Shown piece after piece: positions 1-8,514 of a stretch of 64,000 nucleotides of DNA (within the stretch, counting starts at the first letter, position 1; each line of letters opens with the position of its first letter). Source of the DNA: Endozoicomonas acroporae (GTDB taxonomy: Bacteria; Pseudomonadota; Gammaproteobacteria; Pseudomonadales; Endozoicomonadaceae); contig NZ_PJPV01000047.1 in assembly GCF_002864045.1 (NCBI RefSeq), positions 62,001-126,000 on the forward strand. The letters run 5' to 3'. The notes beneath the pieces were generated by a model. The model ran no database searches, was not told the DNA's origin, and saw only the letters and a list, made by a program, of their open reading frames with translations. Both the position numbers and the translations under genes were made by a program.

Positions 1-1
1 C

Positions 2-1375
2 TTTCTGGTTCTCGCTTTTGCGTTTACCGCCAAACTGAACCTTCCTATTCAATTGGCACTCTGCATCGGCTGGTTCCTGGCCATGGGACTGGGTGTCAAA
101 CTGGGCCACCAGTACAAAGATCTTGAAGCGGCTGCCGCAGAAGGTATCTTCAAAGGCACCGGTGCAATCCTGATTCTGATTGCCGTAGGCGCACTGGTGG
201 GCACCTGGATTGCCGGAGGTATCGTTCCATCGATCATTTACTACGGCCTGAAAACTATCCATCCTTCCATCTTCCTGCTGGCCACCATGGTGATCTGTTC
301 CATGACCGCCCTGGCAACCGGTACCTCATGGGGTGCAGCCGGTACTGCGGGTATCGCCATGATGGGAATTGGTCAGGGTCTCGGCGTTCCTGCGCCGGTT
401 ACTGCCGGTGCCATCCTGTCCGGTGTTTACTTCGGTGATAAACTCTCTCCCCTATCGGACAGTGTTATCCTGGCTTCCTCAATGTCCGAGGTTGAAATTG
501 TTGACCACATCAAGGGCATGCTGCCCATCAGCCTGACTGCTTATGTTCTGACAGCCATCGCTTTCACCGTGTACGGTTTCCAGTTTGGCGGCAGTGCTGA
601 TATGGCCCAGGTGCAGGAAGTTATGAACCTGATGGATGAGAACTTCAGCATCTCTGTCATGGCTTTTGTTCCGGTAGTTATCATTCTTTTCCTGCTGGCC
701 AAAAAGTTCCCGTCCTACCCGGTTATCATGCTGGGTGCTGGCCTGGGTATGGTCTGGGCAGTTCTGTTCCAGGACCGCACGCCCATCGACGCCGTGAACG
801 CCCTGTGGGCACCGTTGACGGTTGATTCCGGCAACGCTTTTCTGGACAACATCCTGAACCGGGGCGGTATGGTTAATATGCTGGGTTCCGTTGCGGTTAT
901 TATCTTCGGCCTGGGCTTTGGTGGTCTGCTGGATAAAGTGGGCATCCTGGAAACCATCGCCCGCACCTTTGAAAACCGTATCACCAATGAAGGCAACCTG
1001 ACTGCCTACACTGTAGCTACGGCATTCCTGGCCAACGTATTCGGTTCTGCCATGTACGTATCCCTGATCCTGACACCCAAGATCATGTCCGGAAACTACG
1101 ACCGTATGGGTGTTGACCGTCGTATGCTCTCCCGCAGCTCGGAATTTGGCGGTACTCTGACTTCAGGTATGGTGCCATGGTCTGACAACGGTATCTTCAT
1201 GGCGGGCCTGCTGGGGGTATCTACTTTCGCCTACGTGCCTTACATGTGGATGAGCTTCATCAGCATCGGCCTGGTTGTTGCTTTTGCTTACCTGGGTAAA
1301 TTCCGCCCGGTGGATAACAAGTATGTGAAACAAGTGGAAGATCATTCAGTCCACGGCCAGATGGCTACTGCCTGA
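2..1375 (+). CDS. NhaC-family Na+/H+ antiporter (5' truncated)
   Basis: Integral membrane ion antiporter of the NhaC (IT) superfamily. The reading frame is open to the left edge of the window, so the N-terminus is missing and the TTG at 53 is not the real start. Visible family hallmarks are the GTSWGAAGT motif and the GDKLSPLSDS motif followed by a conserved acidic loop and the HIKGMLP stretch, within about ten hydrophobic segments. The family usually exchanges Na+ for H+ at the inner membrane, but some members carry other substrates; nothing here decides the substrate. A strong terminator follows. It differs from the second NhaC-type protein at 31.8-33.4 kb, which is under a lysine riboswitch. 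Confidence 0.85.
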   Translation, partial: FLVLAFAFTAKLNLPIQLALCIGWFLAMGLGVKLGHQYKDLEAAAAEGIFKGTGAILILIAVGALVGTWIAGGIVPSIIYYGLKTIHPSIFLLATMVICSMTALATGTSWGAAGTAGIAMMGIGQGLGVPAPVTAGAILSGVYFGDKLSPLSDSVILASSMSEVEIVDHIKGMLPISLTAYVLTAIAFTVYGFQFGGSADMAQVQEVMNLMDENFSISVMAFVPVVIILFLLAKKFPSYPVIMLGAGLGMVWAVLFQDRTPIDAVNALWAPLTVDSGNAFLDNILNRGGMVNMLGSVAVIIFGLGFGGLLDKVGILETIARTFENRITNEGNLTAYTVATAFLANVFGSAMYVSLILTPKIMSGNYDRMGVDRRMLSRSSEFGGTLTSGMVPWSDNGIFMAGLLGVSTFAYVPYMWMSFISIGLVVAFAYLGKFRPVDNKYVKQVEDHSVHGQMATA

Positions 1376-1402
1376 TTACTCTCTTCATCATTCATTCCCA
1401 GT

Positions 1403-1440
1403 GCCGCCCGGGTTGTTATCAACAGGGCGGCGTTTTTTTT
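1403..1440 (+). terminator. Rho-independent terminator after the NhaC gene
   Basis: A 7-bp GC stem (gccgccc at 1403-1409 with gggcggc at 1425-1431), extended inside by partly paired ttgtt/aaca, is followed by eight T residues at 1433-1440. It ends the antiporter transcript and insulates ansA. Confidence 0.9.
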
Positions 1441-1540
1441 CAGCCTCTGCCATGCATTGAAGTGATAGACTTGTTCAAAGCCCATCACCCAATGACAATC
1501 GCCGTTTATACTGTGAGGCTGATCTTAATCAGGAAAATTC

Positions 1541-2554
1541 ATGAGCAAGAAAATCTACGTTGCTTACACCGGTGGAACCATTGGTATGCGCCCTTCAGAT
1601 TCCGGCTATGCGCCCGGAGATAATCTGATGGGGCTGCTGGAAGAGAAACTTTCTCCTGATGTGATGGCCAGCCTGCCAGCGTTCGAACTGTTTGAGTACC
1701 CTCAGCTGATCGACTCCAGCAATATCCGCCCGGGTAACTGGCAGCAAATCGCCGCTGATATCGCCAGCCGCTATGAGCAGTTTGATGGTTTTGTCGTTCT
1801 GCACGGTACCGATACCATGGCTTATTCCTGCAGCATGATATCCTTTATGCTGCAAAACCTGCAGAAGCCAGTCATCTTTACCGGCTCCCAGATTCCTCTG
1901 TGTGAAGCCCGCACCGATGGCCTGGCAAATCTGGTTGGTGCCCTGACCATGGCGGCTGATGACCAGATCAAAGAGATTTGCCTGTATTTCAACGGCCGCC
2001 TGTTACGTGGCAACCGTTCCCGAAAACTGAACGCCTATCTCTTTGATGCGTTTGACAGCCCCAACTACCCCTGGCTTGGCCAGGCAGATATCCATGTAGA
2101 ACTCAATGAAACGCTCCTGTGGCAGCCAAAGGAAGCTGAAAAGTTTCAGCTTGATTGCGACGGTGAAACCCATGTTGGCATTCTGCAGCTGTTCCCGGGC
2201 ATTACTGCCCGGTGGATGGAGTCTGCGCTGAATCAACCCATGGATGCCTTTATTCTGCGTACTTATGGTACAGGCAATGGCCCTGATGCTGACCACGCCC
2301 TGCTGGACACCTTTGCCAGGGCAACCGCTTCAGGCAAATTGATTGTTAACCTGACCCAGTGTCACCGGGGCACAGTTCACCAGGGTAGCTATGCAGCAGG
2401 CTCAGCACTGGCCAAAGCGGGTATTGTGGGAGGCCTGGATACCACTACCGAAGCCATGTTCTGTAAACTTCATCACCTTTACTCCCTGGGTCTCGGCACC
2501 GAGGCGGTTAAAGCCATGCTCAGTGTCAGTCTGGCTGGTGAAGTCTCTATCTGA
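1541..2554 (+). CDS. ansA: L-asparaginase I, cytoplasmic type
   Basis: Hydrolyses L-asparagine to aspartate and ammonia. The 337-residue protein matches the usual length of cytoplasmic AnsA and has no signal peptide. Both catalytic threonine motifs are visible: TGGTIG near residues 10-15, and HGTDTMAY near residues 88-95 with the second Thr-Asp pair. It starts at an ATG after the purine-rich stretch aggaaaa. The gene stands alone between two terminators, so it is probably monocistronic. Aspartate from this reaction could feed the homoserine/threonine genes downstream, but that link is inferred from proximity only. Confidence 0.93.
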   Translation: MSKKIYVAYTGGTIGMRPSDSGYAPGDNLMGLLEEKLSPDVMASLPAFELFEYPQLIDSSNIRPGNWQQIAADIASRYEQFDGFVVLHGTDTMAYSCSMISFMLQNLQKPVIFTGSQIPLCEARTDGLANLVGALTMAADDQIKEICLYFNGRLLRGNRSRKLNAYLFDAFDSPNYPWLGQADIHVELNETLLWQPKEAEKFQLDCDGETHVGILQLFPGITARWMESALNQPMDAFILRTYGTGNGPDADHALLDTFARATASGKLIVNLTQCHRGTVHQGSYAAGSALAKAGIVGGLDTTTEAMFCKLHHLYSLGLGTEAVKAMLSVSLAGEVSI

Positions 2555-2572
2555 TAGCCATTTCTTCTTGTG

Positions 2573-2597
2573 ATAAGGGTGTCCAGACCACCCTTAT
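2573..2597 (+). terminator. Probable terminator after ansA
   Basis: Perfect 9-bp inverted repeat (ataagggtg / caccctta t) with a 7-nt loop, followed by a pyrimidine-rich tract (tccttcctacctttcc) rather than a pure T run. Probably terminates ansA. Confidence 0.55.
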
Positions 2598-2710
2598 TCC
2601 TTCCTACCTTTCCAGCTATCTGCCTCTTCTCAAAAATATCAGTGAACTCTTGCCAAAAAATTCTGTCTACTTGGACATTAAATTCAGAATTGCGATGAGG
2701 AAGCAGGATA

Positions 2711-3367
2711 ATGCTGACAGCACCTACTCCACAAACTATCAGCAGACAAATGACCGAGCCAAAAGTCTGTGTCTATGGAGGTTTCCAATGCGGAGCTGCT
2801 GCTGGCTTGGGTTCCGGTATTTTCACAGGGGTCAAAGTCACATCCTGTACTTGCACAAACTTTCTCAAAGACTGTTGCTGCTGTCTCGGAAATATAGATC
2901 AGGCAGACCGCTGTCTTAAATTAGGTCTAATGACGGGCAAAGTATGCGCTACCTTTGGCATATGCTCGGGAATGACAGTTGCCGGGGGTCTGGTTGGGGT
3001 ATTGACTATGGGCTCTTTGGGGTATGCGTGTGCAAATAAGGAACAGCGATCTCGCTACTGTGCCAGTGCTAGCGGCCTTCCCAGTGCATGCTCCACGCTA
3101 GCCAAATTTCTGTGTTGTTATCCAGGCCCTTTCTCTGACAGTCGCTGTAGTCGTCCGGAACAGCAGGAGCAATCAGCACCGGATAAGAATTCTGCTGTGA
3201 TTGATGTTGAGCCCCTGCTGCACGATACCCATTTGCCTGCACCTGCGGGCTCAATGGCTCCGCCACCCTACAACACCCTGAACTATCCCCCCAATCATGC
3301 CCCCCCCAATTATGAAGAAGCCATTAACTCGCTGGCCGATGGTGTCCAATCCAATAACCCTGACTGA
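2711..3367 (+). CDS. Unknown Cys-rich protein with two C-terminal PPxY motifs (copy A)
   Basis: I do not recognise a family. The 218-residue protein starts at an ATG preceded by an aggaag ribosome site. It has a cysteine-rich N-terminal half including a CCCC run, a glycine-rich hydrophobic segment around residues 70-108 that could insert in a membrane, then a polar proline-rich tail. The tail carries PPPY at 184-187 and PPNY at 198-201, the latter followed by EEA. PPxY is the ligand motif of WW domains such as those in eukaryotic NEDD4-type ubiquitin ligases. The next gene is clearly a paralogue with the same start (ML-AP-PQTI), the same GAAAGL segment and the same tail. A host-directed role is inference; no secretion signal was identified. 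Confidence 0.7.
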   Translation: MLTAPTPQTISRQMTEPKVCVYGGFQCGAAAGLGSGIFTGVKVTSCTCTNFLKDCCCCLGNIDQADRCLKLGLMTGKVCATFGICSGMTVAGGLVGVLTMGSLGYACANKEQRSRYCASASGLPSACSTLAKFLCCYPGPFSDSRCSRPEQQEQSAPDKNSAVIDVEPLLHDTHLPAPAGSMAPPPYNTLNYPPNHAPPNYEEAINSLADGVQSNNPD

Positions 3368-3421
3368 CAGCGCTTACATTGCCTGTTGTTTTTAAAACCG
3401 TTAAACGGAGTAAATCGCAAA

Positions 3422-4033
3422 ATGCTTAATGCACCTATACCACAAACCATCACCAGATACGTCACCAGATCTATCACCGACCCGAAAGCCAACTGTCATA
3501 ATTGCACAGGCTGCGGGGCCGCTGCTGGCCTTGTCTCTGGTAGTTTCCTGGGGACCAAAGTCACCGATTGTAGCGGTGCAAAATGCATGTACTGCTTGCA
3601 ATATGGAAATACAATTGATTGCCAAAAATGTATTACAGCAACAGGCTTCTGTTCTCTAACCACTCTGGGAATAACAATTGTCACTGGGTTGGCTTTCGGC
3701 GGTGCGGGATATTTGTGCGCGAAACATCTGCAGGGATCATCATGTCTTGCTAATAATGACTCCGAGGAAGACAATTTGCCACCTGATCAGGACGATACAC
3801 CTGCCAGAGACATTACCGGCACAACAGACCAGGAAACAACAGAACCGGTAACAACAGCCCCGGTTACGGCCACTGGAGTGATTGACAAGAAGTCCCTGCC
3901 TGACAAGGCTGGTTGTGCATCTTCGGACTCAATGGATCCCCTTAACGTTCCACCATCCTACAAAGACTTGTTCCCGGATCCCCCCAATTATGAAGAAGCC
4001 ATGAAATTACTGCGAGACAGTGCCCGCGAATGA
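3422..4033 (+). CDS. Unknown Cys-rich protein with two C-terminal PPxY motifs (copy B)
   Basis: Paralogue of the gene 54 bp upstream; 203 residues from the ATG at 3422. That start is preferred because it aligns with the start of copy A and follows a cggag ribosome site; an in-frame ATG at 3386 would add 12 unmatched residues. Layout is the same: a cysteine-rich region with a GCGAAAGL motif, a glycine-rich hydrophobic segment around residues 70-100, a Thr/Pro-rich linker, then PPSY at 177-180 and PPNY at 187-190 followed by EEA. The linker is acidic and diverged from copy A, while the PPxY tail is kept, suggesting the tail is under selection. Function unknown; probably co-transcribed with copy A. 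Confidence 0.7.
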   Translation: MLNAPIPQTITRYVTRSITDPKANCHNCTGCGAAAGLVSGSFLGTKVTDCSGAKCMYCLQYGNTIDCQKCITATGFCSLTTLGITIVTGLAFGGAGYLCAKHLQGSSCLANNDSEEDNLPPDQDDTPARDITGTTDQETTEPVTTAPVTATGVIDKKSLPDKAGCASSDSMDPLNVPPSYKDLFPDPPNYEEAMKLLRDSARE

Positions 4034-4094
4034 CACCACCCATATCGCATCAAAAAACTGTTTAAGGTTATAATCCCCACCGGTATTACCGGGA

Positions 4095-5429
4095 ATGAGC
4101 ATAACAATGAATATGGGGAACACCTTGAAACCGGTCAAAGTAGGTATCTGTGGACTTGGTACTGTTGGTGGTGGCACCTTCAATGTACTTCAACGTAACG
4201 CCAGAATTATCACTGCCCGGGCCGGCCGTCCTGTGATTATTGAGCAGGTTGGTGCCCGCCGGGATAATTCTGACTGCGACACCGGGGACATCAACGTTAC
4301 CCGGGATATTTTTGCAGTCGCTCACAACCCTGAGATTGATATTCTGGTAGAAACCATTGGCGGCTATGATGTCGCCAAAGAGCTGATTCTGACGGCAATC
4401 GACCAGGGAAAACATGTGGTCACTGCCAATAAGGCCCTGATTGCCGAACATGGTAACGAGATCTTCCAGGCTGCCCGTAATAAAAATGTCATTGTCGCCT
4501 ATGAGGCAGCGGTTGCCGGTGGCATTCCCATCATCAAGTGTCTGAGGGAAGGGCTGTCGGCAAACAGCATTAGCTGGCTGGCGGGTATTATTAACGGTAC
4601 CGGCAACTATATCCTGACGGAAATGGGCGACCATAACCGTCCGTTTGCCGATGTTCTGAAAGAAGCACAGGCACTGGGCTACGCTGAAGCAGACCCAACC
4701 TTTGATGTCGAAGGTATAGATGCCTGTCACAAGCTGACTATTATGGCGTCCATCGCTTTTGGTATTCCTTTGCAGTTCACCAGAGCCTATACCGAAGGCA
4801 TCAGCAAAATCACGCCCAGTGACATCCAGTATGCGGCTTCTCTTGGCTTTAGAATCAAACACCTTGGTGTTGCCCGCAAGGCAGCCAATGGCATTGAACT
4901 GCGGGTTCACCCGACCCTGATTCCTTCTGATCGCCCACTGGCCAACATCAATGGTGTGATGAACTCGGTTGTGGTTCAGGGAGATGGGATTGGCCAGACC
5001 ATGTACAGTGGCCCTGGGGCTGGTGCTGAACCCACGGCATCTTCCGTGATCGCCGATATCGTCGATATTGCCAGAACCATTGACGCTCCAGACGCTGCTG
5101 TTCATGCCCTGGGTTTCTCAGCGGAAAGCCTGAGCGACACCCTTCCGGTACTGCCGATTACCGAGACAGTGTGCAGTTTTTATCTGCGCATCCATGCCGA
5201 CGATCACCCCGGGGTAATGAATGCCGTTACCCGGGTGCTGAGCAACCACGGCATTAATATCGATGCCATTACCCAGAAAGTCACTCGTGAAGATGATGGT
5301 TGTGCGGATATCGTTATCCTTACCCACCGTACTCTTGAAGGCACCATGGACAAAGCTATCTCTGAACTCGAAGCGTTGGAGGATATTAAATCCCCCATCA
5401 CCCGAATTCGTGTTGAAATCATGGCCTGA
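4095..5429 (+). CDS. hom: Homoserine dehydrogenase
   Basis: Reduces aspartate semialdehyde to homoserine with NAD(P)H, on the path to threonine and methionine. The N-terminal Rossmann motif GLGTVGGGTF, the NKALIA and NGTGNYILTEM catalytic-domain motifs and a C-terminal ACT regulatory domain (YLRIHADDHPGV onward) are all visible, so threonine feedback control is expected. Monofunctional type, with no aspartokinase fused. The start is uncertain: ATG at 4095 gives 444 residues, but TTG at 4125 after a gggga ribosome site would begin exactly where Pseudomonas Hom begins (KPVKVGICGLG). thrC follows after 255 bp containing a long inverted repeat. Confidence 0.95.
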   Translation: MSITMNMGNTLKPVKVGICGLGTVGGGTFNVLQRNARIITARAGRPVIIEQVGARRDNSDCDTGDINVTRDIFAVAHNPEIDILVETIGGYDVAKELILTAIDQGKHVVTANKALIAEHGNEIFQAARNKNVIVAYEAAVAGGIPIIKCLREGLSANSISWLAGIINGTGNYILTEMGDHNRPFADVLKEAQALGYAEADPTFDVEGIDACHKLTIMASIAFGIPLQFTRAYTEGISKITPSDIQYAASLGFRIKHLGVARKAANGIELRVHPTLIPSDRPLANINGVMNSVVVQGDGIGQTMYSGPGAGAEPTASSVIADIVDIARTIDAPDAAVHALGFSAESLSDTLPVLPITETVCSFYLRIHADDHPGVMNAVTRVLSNHGINIDAITQKVTREDDGCADIVILTHRTLEGTMDKAISELEALEDIKSPITRIRVEIMA

Positions 5430-5488
5430 AGCTAATTGCCCACCCGCTCACCATACGAGGCTGTTGTGAAATGCCTTAACAAAGAAGG

Positions 5489-5588
5489 GAACCACAAAGG
5501 CACAGAGACACAAAGTTTTTCCAGGCTTGCCTGTACCAGGTTCAGCAAACAAAAAGGCTTCCTTTGTGCCTTCGTGTCTTTGTGGTTC
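5489..5588. repeat. Long imperfect inverted repeat between hom and thrC
   Basis: Arms of 27 nt (5489-5515 and 5562-5588) match at 23 of 27 positions and enclose a 46-nt loop. The arms are built on the words accacaaag, gacac and gcacaaag. The element lies between hom and thrC and could form a large stem in the transcript. It has no T run right after it, so it is not an obvious terminator. Arms of this composition resemble dispersed intergenic repeats seen in many environmental bacteria, but that resemblance is from memory. Confidence 0.75.
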
Positions 5589-5684
5589 AAGGCTTTTATG
5601 CCTTTTACAATACCCTTCTATGGCTGGTAAACGGTACTGTCAGAGTAATCTGACCTAGTAATAAACAGATATACGGAATTCCCA

Positions 5685-7073
5685 GTGAAATACATCAGTA
5701 CCCGAGGACAGGGACACACCAAAGATTTTCAGGATGTTCTGCTGGCCGGGCTGGCGGATGATGGTGGTCTTTACGTACCAGAAACCCTGCCACAGTTCAG
5801 CGCTGAGACCATTCGGTCACTGAAGGGACTCCCCTACCATCAGCTTACCTTTGAAATCATCCAGCCTTTTGTCGGCGGAACCATCCCGGATGATAAACTC
5901 AGGCAGATGATTGATGACAGTTACGCCGGGTTCAGCCATCAGGCTGTCGCACCACTTCAGCAACTGGGTGCCAATCAGTGGGTTATAGAACTGTTCCACG
6001 GCCCAACCCTGGCCTTCAAAGACTTTGCACTGCAACTGCTTGGTCGCCTTCTGGACCACACACTGACAGAGCGCAATGAAAAGGCCATAGTACTGGGTGC
6101 AACGTCTGGTGATACCGGATCGGCCGCCATCGAAGGCTGTCGCCACAGCGATCATCTGGATATATTTATTCTTCATCCTTATCAACGGGTATCAGAAGTT
6201 CAGCGTCGCCAGATGACGACGGTTCTGGACAGCAATGTTCACAACATTGCCATACAGGGCAATTTTGATGACTGTCAGGATATGGTGAAAAGATGTTTCG
6301 CCGACCAGTCCTTCCTGCCGGAAAACACCCGGCTCGTTGCCGTTAACTCCATCAACTGGGCCAGAATCATGGCCCAGATTGTCTATTATTTTCACGCAGC
6401 CCTGGCCCTTGGTGCGCCGGATCAGCCTGTCAGCTTTGCAGTGCCTACCGGCAACTTTGGCGATATCTTTGCAGGCTATATCGCCCGGGGAATGGGCCTG
6501 CCCATAGAAAAACTGATTGTTGCCACCAATCACAATGACATTCTCCACCGTTTCTTCCAGAGCAATGACTACCGCAAGGAAGCACTGCAGCAGACACTGT
6601 CGCCCAGTATGGACATCATGGTTTCCAGTAACTTTGAACGCCTGCTGTTTGATATGCATAACCGTAATGGCGACACCCTGGCGGAATTGATGTCTGGTTT
6701 CAGGGAAACAGGAAATATCCGTGTTGATAATGATGTATGGCAGGCCATCAGAGCACTGTTTGATAGCAGCCGTTCTGATGATCAGCAGGTCTGCGATACG
6801 ATCAGTGCCCTGTATAATAACACCGGGTATCTTGCGGACCCCCATACAGCAACCGGTATCCGGGCAACCGAAGAAGTTGGGTTGGCCAGAGAAACGCCGG
6901 TGGTAACCCTGGCAACCGCCCACCCGGTGAAATTCCCTGATGCGATCATCAAAGCGGGCCTGGACGCACCAGCACTGCCCGCTCATATGGCTGATTTATT
7001 CGAGCGGGAGGAGCGTTACGATATCCTTGACAACGAACTCTCATCTCTCAAGACTTTCATCCAAAACACCTGA
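5685..7073 (+). CDS. thrC: Threonine synthase
   Basis: PLP enzyme that turns O-phosphohomoserine into threonine. The 462-residue length fits the longer proteobacterial form. The PLP-binding lysine lies in HGPTLAFKDF (Lys112), followed by GATSGDTGSAA, the phosphate-binding loop. Translation begins at a GTG after acgga. It follows hom and together they make the last threonine steps; thrB (homoserine kinase) is not in the window. The gene ends 101 bp before an accessory lipase-like gene. Confidence 0.95.
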   Translation: MKYISTRGQGHTKDFQDVLLAGLADDGGLYVPETLPQFSAETIRSLKGLPYHQLTFEIIQPFVGGTIPDDKLRQMIDDSYAGFSHQAVAPLQQLGANQWVIELFHGPTLAFKDFALQLLGRLLDHTLTERNEKAIVLGATSGDTGSAAIEGCRHSDHLDIFILHPYQRVSEVQRRQMTTVLDSNVHNIAIQGNFDDCQDMVKRCFADQSFLPENTRLVAVNSINWARIMAQIVYYFHAALALGAPDQPVSFAVPTGNFGDIFAGYIARGMGLPIEKLIVATNHNDILHRFFQSNDYRKEALQQTLSPSMDIMVSSNFERLLFDMHNRNGDTLAELMSGFRETGNIRVDNDVWQAIRALFDSSRSDDQQVCDTISALYNNTGYLADPHTATGIRATEEVGLARETPVVTLATAHPVKFPDAIIKAGLDAPALPAHMADLFEREERYDILDNELSSLKTFIQNT

Positions 7074-7174
7074 CGTTCAAAACCATCACACCTGCAAAGT
7101 GCATGCTGGTTTCGCCTTCAAGCAGTTGTGATTCTGCCGATCCAGAACAGGGAGTGTTCTGGAGACTGTCACCA

Positions 7175-8413
7175 ATGAAACCCGATAAAATTGCCCCCTC
7201 CATAAATACACCCTCGCCATCGGACACTTCGACGCAAGAGCCCACAGGACACCACCAGGGGCGCCAGGTAAAACGGTCTCTTGGCCAGACGTTTACTCAG
7301 TGGATGTCATCACTGAGGATGAGCTTCAAGGCAGGAATGGCATTATTTCATCGATCAATACGCCAGATTCCGGCAATAAACCCGCCATTGATGAGTGGAC
7401 GGTACTGGGAGCAAGTGCCTTTGCCCAATAATCCGGAGCAACTAAGAGAGCTGGCTATCGACTCAGCCGTTGCCCAAATCCCGTACAAACTCAACCACGA
7501 CCCGATCCGTTGCTGGGAAATAGTCAGGGAAGCTGAAAACATTCTGATGGACAGTACTGATACCGATCGATCAGAAGCATTGCACCATAAAATTGAGCCC
7601 CGTTTTTTCGAAGAAATCCTCAGTTGTGCCAAAAAAGGCCATTGCCCGGAACAAAAAAAGAGTTCACTTACTCCTGAGCAGCAAGACATGGCAAACAGCG
7701 AATGCTTTAGGAATATAACCCTGCTGCCCTCTGGCATGATCATTGATCATACGACAGGGCTGATTGCGGTTATAGCGATTAATCAAGTCACCCATAAAAT
7801 AACACTGGTTTTTGGTGGAACCAATTCCGCCAATGGTGCAAGCAAACTGCTTGATGAAAACGGCCTGGAAACAGGAACAAAACCAGGTCGGCTTCGGGCC
7901 CAACTCAAGGCTGACTGGCAAAACCTGTTGGGATATAAAATCCCGGACTGCTACCGCCAGGCATCCAGACTGGTGGAGTTAATCAAAAGTATGGTCCATT
8001 CCAAAGCAACGCTGAAAGCCATGGGGCTTGACGACTCTCTGGGTATGCTGTTGTTAGTCGGACACTCTCTGGGAGGCGGCCTGGTTCAATACAGCGCCGC
8101 AAAAAACAGGGTTCCGGGTCGAACATTCAACCCGGTCGCACTGGGCCGCAAAGCAATAAAAAATCTGACAATAGATGACAAGGAGCTGGCCAAAAACGGA
8201 CTGATTGACAACTATCTGGTTCACCATGACCTTGTTAACACACCCTTTGGCTATAAGCGATGGCATAAACGCCTGGCTCCAACCATCCTTGGTCGACGGA
8301 CCATAATTCACGCTCATAAAGCCACGGGAAAAAATACACTGTATGGCCGTCATAGTCGGTCACATGTGCATTATATGGCTGAACTGAGACGGAAGATAAA
8401 CGCGTCAAAGTAA
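7175..8413 (+). CDS. Lipase-like alpha/beta hydrolase, function unknown
   Basis: A 412-residue protein with a class 3 lipase type nucleophile elbow GHSLGGG (Ser298), preceded by the hydrophobic strand MLLLVV-type segment and followed by the FNPVAL strand typical of these folds. Possible acid and base are in the HHDLVNTPFG and IIHAHK stretches, not proven. No Sec signal peptide; the first 80 residues are polar, Ser/Thr/Pro-rich and basic. The ATG at 7175 is preferred because ggag lies 10 nt upstream; an ATG at 7103 would add 24 residues. It sits between thrC and recJ, which are often close neighbours in related bacteria, so it looks like an insertion. A secreted effector role is possible but unsupported beyond context. 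Confidence 0.7.
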   Translation: MKPDKIAPSINTPSPSDTSTQEPTGHHQGRQVKRSLGQTFTQWMSSLRMSFKAGMALFHRSIRQIPAINPPLMSGRYWEQVPLPNNPEQLRELAIDSAVAQIPYKLNHDPIRCWEIVREAENILMDSTDTDRSEALHHKIEPRFFEEILSCAKKGHCPEQKKSSLTPEQQDMANSECFRNITLLPSGMIIDHTTGLIAVIAINQVTHKITLVFGGTNSANGASKLLDENGLETGTKPGRLRAQLKADWQNLLGYKIPDCYRQASRLVELIKSMVHSKATLKAMGLDDSLGMLLLVGHSLGGGLVQYSAAKNRVPGRTFNPVALGRKAIKNLTIDDKELAKNGLIDNYLVHHDLVNTPFGYKRWHKRLAPTILGRRTIIHAHKATGKNTLYGRHSRSHVHYMAELRRKINASK

Positions 8414-8514
8414 TCCATTAGGGCACTTTGCAGGCTCTCTATTTATCGCCCCCGCTAAACGTAAACTGTGTTACCCTGACACTTCCTTTCGCTTCATCGC
8501 CTGTTGTTTCATTT

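Noticed and set aside
2-1375. First NhaC-type protein as a second lysine transporter
   Set aside because: Its leader is outside the window, so no riboswitch can be seen, and its motifs fit ordinary NhaC antiporters at least as well.
4086-5105. 339-codon open frame opposite hom
   Set aside because: Antisense shadow of hom, which has full homoserine dehydrogenase motifs on the other strand.
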